64,000 nt of DNA, taken from positions 62,001-126,000 of the forward strand of contig JBEKBS010000012.1 of NCBI GenBank assembly GCA_050015275.1, written 5' to 3'. Shown piece by piece: positions 1-8,189 of the stretch. Both the position numbers and the translations under genes were made by a program. A model generated the notes under the pieces. That model saw only the letters and a program-made list of their open reading frames with translations, had not been told where the DNA came from and did not search any database. How positions within the stretch are numbered: position 1 is the stretch's first letter; each line of letters begins with the position of its first letter. Source of the DNA: DATKJS01 sp050015275. Its GTDB lineage: Bacteria; Acidobacteriota; Aminicenantia; Aminicenantales; Saccharicenantaceae.

Positions 1-1
1 C

Positions 2-280
2 CGGAGCTTTTTTGAAGTCCCGATCCGGCCGGGCAAAGCCGGCCTGATCTCGACCTATCAGGGGACCAACAGCGACCCGCTCCCTTGCTTCGAAGGGGAG
101 CCCCGGGAGATGCTCCTCGAAGGAGCAGCGCCCTGGGAAACGGCGAAAAACGTCTATGACGCGCTCGGGCCACGGGTTCCCGGGAAAGACTTCCGGGTGG
201 CCGTCGCCTGCGTCTTCGCTTCCCTGGCCGATCCCGCGGTCTACGATCTCCACATCATCAACCGGCAGGAAAGGACCTGA
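2..280 (+). CDS. purO: IMP cyclohydrolase, PurO-like, C-terminal part (5' end outside window)
   Basis: The frame is open from the left edge and ends at TGA 278-280, giving 92 residues. The segment contains ISTYQGTNSDPLPCFEGEPR, which resembles the G-N-x-PLPSFEGEP region of the PurO-type (archaeal-style) IMP cyclohydrolase family. That enzyme closes the purine ring, converting FAICAR to IMP, in the cytosol. The next gene, four bases downstream, is an AICAR transformylase lacking the usual fused cyclohydrolase domain, so this protein would supply the missing last step of purine synthesis. The N-terminus is not in the window. The family call rests on a short motif plus context. Confidence 0.6.
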   Translation, partial: RSFFEVPIRPGKAGLISTYQGTNSDPLPCFEGEPREMLLEGAAPWETAKNVYDALGPRVPGKDFRVAVACVFASLADPAVYDLHIINRQERT

Positions 281-284
281 AAGA

Positions 285-1364
285 ATGGACAAGCCCGAAC
301 GCACCGCCCGAACCCAATATCAGACCAAGGTCAGGGAAGATTTCCCGGACGTCCTGCCGTTCGGAGAGACCCGCTTCGTCAAGAAATTCCCGATGCGCTA
401 CGGCGAGAACCCCGGCTATCCGGCGGCTTTTTACCAGGAAGCCGGGGCCTCCGGCCCGAACATGGGGAGTATCGAGCTCCTCCAGGAAGGGACAAAAGGC
501 CTGAGCTACATCAACGTGGGCGACATGGACCTCGGCCAGAGACTGGCCAGGAAGATCACCGACGTGTTCAAGGGCCGCAAGGCCTGCGTCCTGATCAAGC
601 ACGAGATGCCGAGCGGTGTTGCCCTCGGTGACGACGAGGTGGGCACGTTCGAGAAGGCCTGGAACTGCGATTCCCTGTCGAACTTCGGCAGCGTCGACGT
701 TTTCAACTACCCGGTGACAGAGCCGCTGGCCAGGTTGCTCGTCGAGAGCCCGCGGAACGTCGAGGTCGTCTACGCCCCTGGAATCACCCCCCAGGCCCTC
801 GACGTCCTGGCCACGAGGAAGGTTCTCCGCGTCGTTCGGATGGGGGCTTCCCTCGAGTCTGCTTCGGTCGACAACGGGCTCGAGATCAAGCGGGTGGCCG
901 GCGGTCTCCTCGTCCAAAAGCGGTTTGATTCGAAAATCGTCTCGCCCGAGTCCGTGGACATCGTCTCTGCCCGGAAACCGAGCGACGAAGAGATCCAGGC
1001 CGCGATCTTCAACTGGACCGTGGCGGCTTTCACCCGCTCCAACGCCGTTGTGATCGGCAAAGCCGATAAGACCCACGGCATCGGCTCGGGGCAACGGAGC
1101 CGCATCGATTCGACCGAGGACGCCATCCGGCTGTCGCGCCGCGGGTACGGGCCTGAAGGCTGCGTCCTGGCTTCCGATGCCTTCATGCCGTTTCCCGACG
1201 TCGTAGAGCTCGCGGCCAAGAATGGGATCACGGCCGTCATCTACCCGCTCGGCTCCGTCAAGGACCAGGAGGTCATCGCCCGGGCCAACGAGCTGGGGCT
1301 GGCTATGATCGTCACCCGGAAGCCCGGCGAAGTCGATTGCGAGAGGTGCTTCCTCCACCGCTGA
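285..1364 (+). CDS. purH: AICAR transformylase (PurH C-terminal domain only)
   Basis: This 359-residue protein transfers a formyl group to AICAR in purine synthesis. It matches the AICARFT domain of PurH. The KHEMPSG segment corresponds to the canonical KHxNPCG loop and keeps the Lys-His pair. GSGQRSRIDS corresponds to GxGQxSRVD, and ASDAFMPFPD to ASDAFFPF. The N-terminal MGS-like IMP cyclohydrolase domain of bifunctional PurH is absent, and the gene follows a PurO-like cyclohydrolase. Start ATG 285 is chosen because it directly follows the upstream stop and precedes the conserved region; an open frame further 5' overlaps purO and is not needed. The loop differs from classical PurH (Asn to Met, Cys to Ser), so it is a divergent member. 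Confidence 0.85.
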   Translation: MDKPERTARTQYQTKVREDFPDVLPFGETRFVKKFPMRYGENPGYPAAFYQEAGASGPNMGSIELLQEGTKGLSYINVGDMDLGQRLARKITDVFKGRKACVLIKHEMPSGVALGDDEVGTFEKAWNCDSLSNFGSVDVFNYPVTEPLARLLVESPRNVEVVYAPGITPQALDVLATRKVLRVVRMGASLESASVDNGLEIKRVAGGLLVQKRFDSKIVSPESVDIVSARKPSDEEIQAAIFNWTVAAFTRSNAVVIGKADKTHGIGSGQRSRIDSTEDAIRLSRRGYGPEGCVLASDAFMPFPDVVELAAKNGITAVIYPLGSVKDQEVIARANELGLAMIVTRKPGEVDCERCFLHR

Positions 1365-1401
1365 GTTTTCTGAATCCGGACGGCTGCCGGGGAGAGCTTC
1401 C

Positions 1402-1881
1402 GTGAGCCTCAGGGAATATCAAAAGAAGCGTGATTTCGGCCGGACGTCCGAGCCCTCGGAATCCCGGGCCAAGACAACCGGCAGGACCCTGATCTATGCC
1501 ATCCAGAAACATCAGGCCTCGCGCCTTCATTACGACCTGAGGCTCGAGGAACGGGGCGTGCTGAAGAGCTGGGCCATTCCCAAAGTCCCGGTCAACAGGG
1601 AAGGGGTCAAGCGGCTGGCCGTCCAGACCGAGGACCATCCCCTCGGATACGAAGACTTCGAGGGGGAGATCCCGGAACCCCAATACGGTGCCGGGACCGT
1701 CGAGGTCTGGGACCGGGGTGAATACCGTCCGCTCGAAAGGGCACCGGACAAGATGATCGTCGAGATCTCGGGTCGGCGGCTTCGCGGGCGGTTCGCCCTG
1801 ATCCGGATCAAGGCCAGGGAAGGCGGGGATAAGAACTGGCTATTCTTCAAGCTCAAAGAGCAACCCAAGCCGACCTCTTAG
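1402..1881 (+). CDS. Stand-alone LigD-type 3'-phosphoesterase
   Basis: This 159-residue protein matches the phosphoesterase (PE) domain that is usually the N-terminal module of the NHEJ ligase LigD, which removes 3' phosphates and 3' ribonucleotides at DNA breaks. Visible family features are an N-terminal YQKKRDFGRTSEPSE segment, the HQASRLHYDLRLE block with metal-binding His and Asp, LKSWAIPKVP, and QTEDHPLGYEDFEG. The start is GTG 1402, with a GGGGAGAG Shine-Dalgarno a few bases upstream. No ligase, polymerase or Ku gene is adjacent, so it is a free-standing PE protein. Whether it works with LigD/Ku encoded elsewhere cannot be told from this window. Confidence 0.85.
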   Translation: MSLREYQKKRDFGRTSEPSESRAKTTGRTLIYAIQKHQASRLHYDLRLEERGVLKSWAIPKVPVNREGVKRLAVQTEDHPLGYEDFEGEIPEPQYGAGTVEVWDRGEYRPLERAPDKMIVEISGRRLRGRFALIRIKAREGGDKNWLFFKLKEQPKPTS

Positions 1882-1931
1882 CGCCCTTTTGGAGGGGGAA
1901 TCCGCTCCGCCCGGCCCGCGAAACATCCGCC

Positions 1932-1961
1932 TTGACAGGGACTCGGAGTTTATTGGATATA
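1932..1961 (+). promoter_or_regulatory. Candidate sigma70 promoter for the M28 peptidase gene
   Basis: A perfect TTGACA (1932-1937) is followed after 18 bases by GATATA (1956-1961). The -10 match is weak, 3 of 6. The implied transcript would start about 8 bases before ATG 1977, which would exclude part of the GGAAG element at 1963-1967. Confidence 0.35.
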
Positions 1962-1976
1962 TGGAAGTTGCTTTTC

Positions 1977-3407
1977 ATGCGAAGATCATCATCGAGCGCT
2001 GCCCGCCCAAGACCTCAGGCCGCCGGGCTCCTGGTCGTCCTCCCCGGCTTCCTTTTGGTCCTGGCCATGATCTCGTGCGCGAGGGACCGGACCCATGCCC
2101 GCTATGGAGAGGTCGCGGACAAGATCCGCAGGACGGGGCTGATGGATGAAAAGGCCTACGATGTCCTTCGCCGGATCACGGAAGTCGGCCCCCGGCTGAC
2201 CGCCTCGCCCGAAGCTGCCGCGGCGGTCGACCTGACCCGGAAGATCATGGAGGGCATGGGGTTCGACAATGTCCATCTGGAACCCATCACCGTCAACCGC
2301 TGGGTCAGGGGGGCCAAGGAAGAGGCCAAGGTCATCAACTCGGGGGAACCCGGGAGGATCGCCCTGTCGGTCACGGCGCTCGGGGGGAGCATCGGGACGC
2401 CGGGGCCGGGGATCACGGCCCCACTGGTCGAAGTCAGATCCTTTGAGGAACTTGATCGCCTCGGGACCGGCGTCAAAGGGAAGATCGTGTTTTTCAACAG
2501 GCCCATGGACAGGACGCAAGTCGACCCTTTCGCGGCCTATGGCGGAGCCGCCGACCAGAGGGTCGGCGGGGCCGTCCGGGCTGCCCGACTGGGCGCGGTG
2601 GCCGTCCTGGTCCGGTCGTTGACGTTCCGCATCGATGATGCTCCGCATACGGGCATGATGAGCTATTCCCCCGACGTCCCGAAGATCCCGGCGGCCGCGG
2701 TCAGCACTGCCGGAGCCGAAATCCTAAGCGCCCTGTTGAAAAATGGAAAACCGGTCTCCGTTTTTCTCAAGATGAGCTGCGAAAGCCTTCCTCCCGTTCC
2801 CTCCGCCAATGTCGTCGGCGAGATCACGGGCTCAGAATCGCCTCATGACATCATCCTCGTCGGCGGACATCTGGACAGCTGGGACCTGGGCACGGGGGCC
2901 CAAGATGACGGGGCCGGCTGCGCTGTCAGCCTGGAGGCGCTTCGCCTGGTCAAGGCCATCGGCCTCCGTCCAAAGCGGACCATCCGGGCCGTGCTCTTCA
3001 TGGACGAGGAGTTCGGCGGAACGGGCGGCCGCTTCTACGCCGTCGCTTCCCAGAGAAAGGGGGAGAGACACCTGGTCGCCATGGAATCCGACCGGGGAGG
3101 CACCCTGCCCGTAGGGCTCGCGGGGGGAGGCTCGGACCCAGGAGCGCTCCGCAGGCTCCGGGCCTGGAGTGCTTTGCTCCGACCCTTGGGCATCACGGAC
3201 ATCGGCCCCGGAGGCGGCGGGGTGGACATCGGGCCCCTCCTCGAGCGGGGGGCCGTGCCGGTCGCCGTCATCACGAACGCCCAGCCCTATTTCGACGTCC
3301 ATCATTCGGCCCATGATGTTCTCGAGAGCGTTCATCCCCGCGAGCTCGAGCTCCAGGCCGTCATCCTGGCGATCCTATGTTATATCTTCGCCCAGGAAGG
3401 AACCTGA
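1977..3407 (+). CDS. M28-family zinc metallopeptidase lipoprotein with PA domain
   Basis: This 476-residue exported peptidase resembles the carboxypeptidase Q group of family M28, which trims peptides outside the cytoplasm. A hydrophobic N-terminal segment ends at MISC, a plausible lipobox. A PA-like insert follows at about residues 110-270. Zinc and catalytic motifs are in order: GGHLDSWDLGTG (His, Asp), QDDGAG, DEEFGGTGG (Glu pair), MESDRGG (Asp) and DVHHSAHD (His). All expected ligands are present. Start ATG 1977 is preferred over 1932 because GGAAG lies nine bases upstream and it opens directly into a basic signal peptide. The gene precedes the GH57 genes by 13 bases, but no functional link is evident. 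Confidence 0.88.
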   Translation: MRRSSSSAARPRPQAAGLLVVLPGFLLVLAMISCARDRTHARYGEVADKIRRTGLMDEKAYDVLRRITEVGPRLTASPEAAAAVDLTRKIMEGMGFDNVHLEPITVNRWVRGAKEEAKVINSGEPGRIALSVTALGGSIGTPGPGITAPLVEVRSFEELDRLGTGVKGKIVFFNRPMDRTQVDPFAAYGGAADQRVGGAVRAARLGAVAVLVRSLTFRIDDAPHTGMMSYSPDVPKIPAAAVSTAGAEILSALLKNGKPVSVFLKMSCESLPPVPSANVVGEITGSESPHDIILVGGHLDSWDLGTGAQDDGAGCAVSLEALRLVKAIGLRPKRTIRAVLFMDEEFGGTGGRFYAVASQRKGERHLVAMESDRGGTLPVGLAGGGSDPGALRRLRAWSALLRPLGITDIGPGGGGVDIGPLLERGAVPVAVITNAQPYFDVHHSAHDVLESVHPRELELQAVILAILCYIFAQEGT

Positions 3408-3420
3408 CAATGGAGCCCGC

Positions 3421-5382
3421 ATGAAGGAACTCCGTTTTCTCTTTGCGGTCCACAACCATCAGCCGGTCGGCAATTTCGAACACGTCCTGGACAAGGCCTT
3501 CAAGGATTGCTACCGCCCGTTCCTCGAGCGTCTCGAAAAACATCCCCGGTTCAGGTTCTCCCTCCACTTTTCGGGCCCGCTCTGGGAGCACATGGAAAAA
3601 AAAGAGCGGACGAGCTGGGACCTGGTGAAGGCCATGGCCGGCCGCGGCCAGGTCGAGCTTCTCAGCGGGGGCTTCTACGAGCCCATCCTGTCCGTCATCC
3701 CGGAGGAGGACCGCATCGGGCAGGTCCGGTTGATGAATGATTTCATCGCAGCGAACTTCGGCCAGACACCTCGCGGCCTCTGGCTGACGGAGCGGGTCTG
3801 GGAGCCGCACCTCCCGAAGTCGCTCGCCGCGGCGGGGATCGAGTACACCTTGCTCGATGAAGAGCACTTCCACTACGCCGGGGTCCGGAACCTTTATACC
3901 ACGTATCTCACCGAGGACGAGGGCCGGCCCCTGCGGGTTTTCCCCATCGACAAGAAGCTTCGCTACATGATCCCCTTCCATTCCCTCGACAGGGTCGAGG
4001 AATACCTCAGGGAGATCCAGGCCTCGGGAGGAACGGCCATCCTGGGCGATGACGGCGAGAAGTTCGGGGTCTGGCCCGGGACGAAGAAATGGGTTTATGA
4101 CGATGGCTGGCTCGAAAAGTTCCTGGCGTTCGTCGACGACCGGGGCATCCGGATGATGACCGGCTCGGAATACCTGGACGCCTTCCCGCCGGCGGGACGC
4201 GTCTACCTGCCTCCCGCCTCCTACGAAGAGATGATGGAATGGGTCCTCGAGCCGGCCGAACGCCGCGCCTATGAAGAGATCCGGGCCATTGTCCCTGAGG
4301 CAGACCGGCGGTTCCTCCGGGGCGGCTTCTTCCGCGATTTCTTCCTGAAATACGTCGAGAGCAACCACCTCCACAAGAGGATGATCATGATCTCCCGGGA
4401 GGTCCACGCCTCGCCCGGGGATGCGGAGGCTGTGCGCGACCTTTACCGGGGCCAATGCAATGACCCGTACTGGCACGGCGTTTTCGGCGGACTCTATCTC
4501 CCTCACCTCAGGGAGGCCGTTTACCATCATCTCCTCGAGGCCGAGAAACGGACCCCGCGTCCGGGGGACTGGGCGACTCTCGATTACGACCTCGATGGCC
4601 GGGAGGAGCTGTTCTGGCGCGGAGAGACATTCAACCTTCTCGTCAAGCCGTCCTTCGGCGGCAGCCTGGTCGAGGTCGACCATGTGCCCTGGGCCAGGAA
4701 TCTCTCCGACGTTCTGTCCCGCCGGCCCGAATCCTATCATTTCCCGCGTGGCGAGGAGGCCGGCGAAGGGAAGAGCATTCACGAGATCGAGAAAAAGCTC
4801 CCGCCCCGGGCGAAGGATCTCATGCGCTATGACTGGCATCCCCGCACCTCGCTCCTCGACCACTTCATCAATGCCGATTCCACAGAAGAGGACTTCAGGA
4901 AAGTCAATTACGGCGAGCAGGGGGATTTCGTCAACCAGCCGTACGAGGCTTCGGTCCGGGACGGCGGCCTCGACCTCGAGAGAAGGGGAGGGGTTTGGGT
5001 GGACGGGGAACGGGTCCAGGTCCTCGTCCGAAAACGGATCGAGCCCGGACCGGGCCTGATCAGGGTTGTCTATGACGTCGAGAACCTCTCGGAAAGGAAC
5101 CTCCGGCTCCGCTTCGGCTCCGAATGGAACCTCCTGGCCTTCCCCCAGGAAGTCGAGTTCCACCGCCGGGGCTGGGTCATCCTGTACGGGGGGCGGCTCG
5201 CCCTGGAACCGCAAGACCCGGTCGAGCTCTGGACGATGCCCCTCGAGACACTCTCCCAATCCGAGGAGGGATTTGATATAATACATCAGGGTTTCAGCTT
5301 CATGCCGTTGTGGACCCTCACCCTGGCCGGGAAAAAAAAGGAAAGGCTCGAGATCCTCTTGAAGGAGAGGAATGGCCAATAA
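3421..5382 (+). CDS. GH57 4-alpha-glucanotransferase / alpha-amylase
   Basis: This 653-residue cytosolic enzyme of glycoside hydrolase family 57 is predicted to cleave and transfer alpha-1,4-glucan chains. It begins with the (beta/alpha)7 catalytic motif AVHNHQPVGNFE. The nucleophile Glu is at about residue 124 in WLTERVWEP, and the acid/base Asp at about 210-211 in GDDGEKFGVWPG. Long C-terminal DUF1925/DUF1926-type beta domains follow. Length and domain order match Thermococcus-type 4-alpha-glucanotransferases (about 650 residues). ATG 3421 has GGAG just upstream. It overlaps the next GH57 gene by 11 bases and opens a glycogen-metabolism operon. A maltogenic amylase specificity cannot be excluded by sequence reading. 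Confidence 0.88.
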   Translation: MKELRFLFAVHNHQPVGNFEHVLDKAFKDCYRPFLERLEKHPRFRFSLHFSGPLWEHMEKKERTSWDLVKAMAGRGQVELLSGGFYEPILSVIPEEDRIGQVRLMNDFIAANFGQTPRGLWLTERVWEPHLPKSLAAAGIEYTLLDEEHFHYAGVRNLYTTYLTEDEGRPLRVFPIDKKLRYMIPFHSLDRVEEYLREIQASGGTAILGDDGEKFGVWPGTKKWVYDDGWLEKFLAFVDDRGIRMMTGSEYLDAFPPAGRVYLPPASYEEMMEWVLEPAERRAYEEIRAIVPEADRRFLRGGFFRDFFLKYVESNHLHKRMIMISREVHASPGDAEAVRDLYRGQCNDPYWHGVFGGLYLPHLREAVYHHLLEAEKRTPRPGDWATLDYDLDGREELFWRGETFNLLVKPSFGGSLVEVDHVPWARNLSDVLSRRPESYHFPRGEEAGEGKSIHEIEKKLPPRAKDLMRYDWHPRTSLLDHFINADSTEEDFRKVNYGEQGDFVNQPYEASVRDGGLDLERRGGVWVDGERVQVLVRKRIEPGPGLIRVVYDVENLSERNLRLRFGSEWNLLAFPQEVEFHRRGWVILYGGRLALEPQDPVELWTMPLETLSQSEEGFDIIHQGFSFMPLWTLTLAGKKKERLEILLKERNGQ

Positions 5383-7021
5383 ATATTTCTCCCTCGTCCT
5401 CCACAGCCATATCCCCTATGTCCTCGACCACGGCAGCTGGCCTCACGGGATGGATTGGCTGTATGAAGCCGCCGCCGAAACCTATCTCCCTCTCCTCGGG
5501 GTCTTTGAGCGGCTGGCGGCGGAGGCCGTCCCTCCCCGGGTGAATATCGGCTTCACGCCGGTCCTCATGGCCCAGCTCAAGGACCCGGATTTCGTCCGCG
5601 GCTTCGACGGGTACCTGCGGATGAAGATCGAGGTCGCCGACCGCGACGGGGCCTCATTCCGGGCGACCGGGCACCCCCTCCTGTCCCTCACCGTCTATTG
5701 GGGAGAATGGTACCGGAAGCTCCTCCACGACTTCCACGAGAGGTACCACGGCGACATCATCGAAGGCTTCCGGTCGCTCCAGGATCGGGGGCAGATCGAG
5801 GTCCTGACGTCGGCGGCCACCCACGGCTATTTCCCCCTCCTCAAGAAAGACGCCAGCATCCGCCATCAGATCGAGCAGGGGCGTCACGTCTACCGGCGAT
5901 ATTTTGGACGGGAGGCCCGAGGTTTTTGGATCCCCGAGTGCGCCTATCGTCCGGCCTATGCCTGGAAGTCGCCGTTCGGTGACGCTCAAGCCACCCCCCG
6001 CCTCGGGGTGGACGAGATGCTGAGCCAGGAGGGGATCGGCTATTTCTTCGTCGACGCCCACCTCCTCAACGGCGGCGAAGCCAAGGGTGTCTACATCGAC
6101 CGGTTCCCGGGCCTGAAGCTCCTCTGGGAAAAATCACGGAAGGAATACCGGCCGGCCGACGAGCTCAAGCGCGACCCTTATTCCGGGTATCTGGCCTATC
6201 CCTCGAATCTCCCGTTCTTCGTCCGCGATGAGGTTTCCGGCTCGCAGGTCTGGAGCCGCCAAATCGGCTATCCGGGAGACGGGTGCTACCTGGAGTTCCA
6301 TAAAAAGCACTTCCCCGGCGGCATGCGCTACTGGCGGATCACTTCGAGCGATCCCGACCTGGCCCTCAAAGAGGCCTATGACCCGGCCGCCGCGGCGGGC
6401 CGGATGGACGACCACGCTTCGCACTTCGTTTCCGTCCTCGAGTCGGCCCTCAAGGACAAGGAGGCGGGGGTCGTCGTCGCCCTCTACGACACCGAGCTTT
6501 TCGGTCACTGGTGGTTCGAGGGCCCCGAGTGGGTCTACCGCGTGATCAAGAAGCTCGCCCGGAGCCCGGTCCAGCCCCTGACGGCGGGCGAATGCCTGGA
6601 AAAGCTGCCCCCGACGGCGATCATCTCTCTGCCCGAAGGCTCATGGGGCCAGGGAGGGTTCCACTGGATCTGGCTCAACGAGGAGACGGCCTGGATCTGG
6701 AAAGATATCTACCGGGTCGAGGAGGCCGAGGAGGAGATCCGTCCGCGCGCGGCCGTCCTCGACAAGCGCGTCCTCAAACAGTTCTACCGGGAGAAATTCC
6801 TTCTCGAAAGCTCGGACTGGCCATTCCTCATCTCGACGTGGACGGCCCGGGACTATGCCGAAAACCGAGCGGCCGAGCACTTCACGAGGGCCATGGAACT
6901 CGTCGGATGGCTCGGGAGCGGACGCGTCCTCACGGCCGCCGAGGAGGCCCTCCTCCGGGTTTACGAAAAAGAGGACGGACTTTTTGAGGAGATCGTGTTA
7001 CCCGATGGAACTGTTGTCTAA
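5372..7021 (+). CDS. GH57 1,4-alpha-glucan branching enzyme
   Basis: This 549-residue enzyme is predicted to introduce alpha-1,6 branches into glycogen. GH57 signatures are VLHSHIPYV at the N-terminus, GYFPLL, the nucleophile Glu189 in WIPECAYRP, and the acid/base Asp373 in LYDTELFGHWW. A DUF1957-type helical C-terminal region follows, as in thermophilic GH57 branching enzymes. The start overlaps the preceding glucanotransferase by 11 bases, and the end overlaps glgC by 17 bases, which points to translational coupling. No GH13 GlgB is encoded in this window, so this is the only branching-enzyme candidate here. Confidence 0.9.
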   Translation: MANKYFSLVLHSHIPYVLDHGSWPHGMDWLYEAAAETYLPLLGVFERLAAEAVPPRVNIGFTPVLMAQLKDPDFVRGFDGYLRMKIEVADRDGASFRATGHPLLSLTVYWGEWYRKLLHDFHERYHGDIIEGFRSLQDRGQIEVLTSAATHGYFPLLKKDASIRHQIEQGRHVYRRYFGREARGFWIPECAYRPAYAWKSPFGDAQATPRLGVDEMLSQEGIGYFFVDAHLLNGGEAKGVYIDRFPGLKLLWEKSRKEYRPADELKRDPYSGYLAYPSNLPFFVRDEVSGSQVWSRQIGYPGDGCYLEFHKKHFPGGMRYWRITSSDPDLALKEAYDPAAAAGRMDDHASHFVSVLESALKDKEAGVVVALYDTELFGHWWFEGPEWVYRVIKKLARSPVQPLTAGECLEKLPPTAIISLPEGSWGQGGFHWIWLNEETAWIWKDIYRVEEAEEEIRPRAAVLDKRVLKQFYREKFLLESSDWPFLISTWTARDYAENRAAEHFTRAMELVGWLGSGRVLTAAEEALLRVYEKEDGLFEEIVLPDGTVV

Positions 7022-8189
7022 GAAAACGCTGGTCATGGTCCTGTGCGGGGGAAAGGGAGAGAGGCTTTATCCCCTGACCCGGGACCGGGCCAAGCCCTCC
7101 GTCCCGTTCCTCGGCTCTTACCGGATCATCGATTTCAGCCTCTCGAACGCCCTCAACTCGGGGCTCCGGAAGATCGCCTTGGTCACCCAGTACAAATCCC
7201 TATCCCTTGAGCGGCACATCATGAACGGCTGGAACATCTTCCATGCCGAAAGCGGCGACTTCATCCTGTCCATCCCGGCCCAAGGCCGGGTCGGCGACCA
7301 CTGGTACGAGGGCACGGCGGACGCCGTGTTCCAGAACATCTACACCATCCAGCAAGAGAACCCCGATCAGGTCCTCGTTCTCTCGGGCGACCACATCTAC
7401 AAGGCGGATTACCGGAAGCTCCTCCTTTTCTCGGGGCAGCGGGACGCCGACGCCGTGATTATGACGAGGGTCATCCCGACCCAGGAGGCAAACCGGTTCG
7501 GCGTCATTGGGATCGATGAGGACCGCCGGATCATCGAGTTCATGGAAAAGCCGAAGAAGCCCTCCCCGACGCCCTGGGATCCCGGAAAGAGCCTGATCTC
7601 CATGGGCGTCTACTTGTTCAAGACGCCGGTCCTGATCAAGGCCCTGTTCAAGGACGCCCGGAGCTCCTCCAGCAGCCACGACTTCGGGAAGGACATCATC
7701 CCCAGCCTGACCCATGACTACCGGACCTTCGCCTACCTCTTCGACGATTACTGGGAAGACATCGGGACGATCGACGCTTACTGGGAAGCCAATATGGCCT
7801 TCCTGGCCGACCCCGCGCCGGCCATTCTCCGCGACCCGGACTGGCCGTTCCGGACCTACAAACCCCAATACCCTCCGGCCTTCATCAAGGGAGGCACGAT
7901 CCGGAATTCGATCCTCAGCCCGGGGGTCACCCTGGCCGGGGGGCGGGTCGAGAATTCGATCATTTCCCCGGGCGTCCGGATCTGTGACAGGGCGGAGGTT
8001 TGTGATTCGATCCTCCTCGAAGGGGTCGAAGTCGGCCGGGGGGCCAAGCTCAGGAAGGTCATCGTCGACAAGTTCAGCGTCATCCCCGAGCGCTTCGAGA
8101 TCGGCTTCGACGCGGAAAAGGACGGCCGGAATTTCAAGATCAGCAAGTCCGGCGTGCGGGTCGTCCCCAAAGGCTGGAAGGACGAATGA
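7005..8189 (+). CDS. glgC: Glucose-1-phosphate adenylyltransferase
   Basis: This 394-residue enzyme makes ADP-glucose from glucose-1-phosphate and ATP, the committed step of bacterial glycogen synthesis. The N-terminal nucleotidyltransferase signature MVLCGGKGERLYPLT is followed by RAKPSVPFLGSYRIIDF and VLSGDHIYKADY. A left-handed beta-helix of hexapeptide repeats starts at about residue 290 (GGTIRNSILSPGV, VENSIISPGV). Length matches the family. ATG 7005 lies inside the end of the branching-enzyme gene, and the stop overlaps the next gene's ATG as ATGA. Its product would feed GlgA encoded on the opposite strand at 10980-12428. Confidence 0.95.
   Translation: MELLSKKTLVMVLCGGKGERLYPLTRDRAKPSVPFLGSYRIIDFSLSNALNSGLRKIALVTQYKSLSLERHIMNGWNIFHAESGDFILSIPAQGRVGDHWYEGTADAVFQNIYTIQQENPDQVLVLSGDHIYKADYRKLLLFSGQRDADAVIMTRVIPTQEANRFGVIGIDEDRRIIEFMEKPKKPSPTPWDPGKSLISMGVYLFKTPVLIKALFKDARSSSSSHDFGKDIIPSLTHDYRTFAYLFDDYWEDIGTIDAYWEANMAFLADPAPAILRDPDWPFRTYKPQYPPAFIKGGTIRNSILSPGVTLAGGRVENSIISPGVRICDRAEVCDSILLEGVEVGRGAKLRKVIVDKFSVIPERFEIGFDAEKDGRNFKISKSGVRVVPKGWKDE

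Noticed and set aside
258..1358. 366-codon minus-strand frame opposite purH
   Set aside because: No family features; the plus strand has clear AICARFT motifs and an upstream partner.
3361..5379. 672-codon open frame on the minus strand opposite the GH57 glucanotransferase
   Set aside because: It is a mirror of a high-GC coding strand with no recognisable motifs, while the plus-strand frame carries complete GH57 catalytic motifs.
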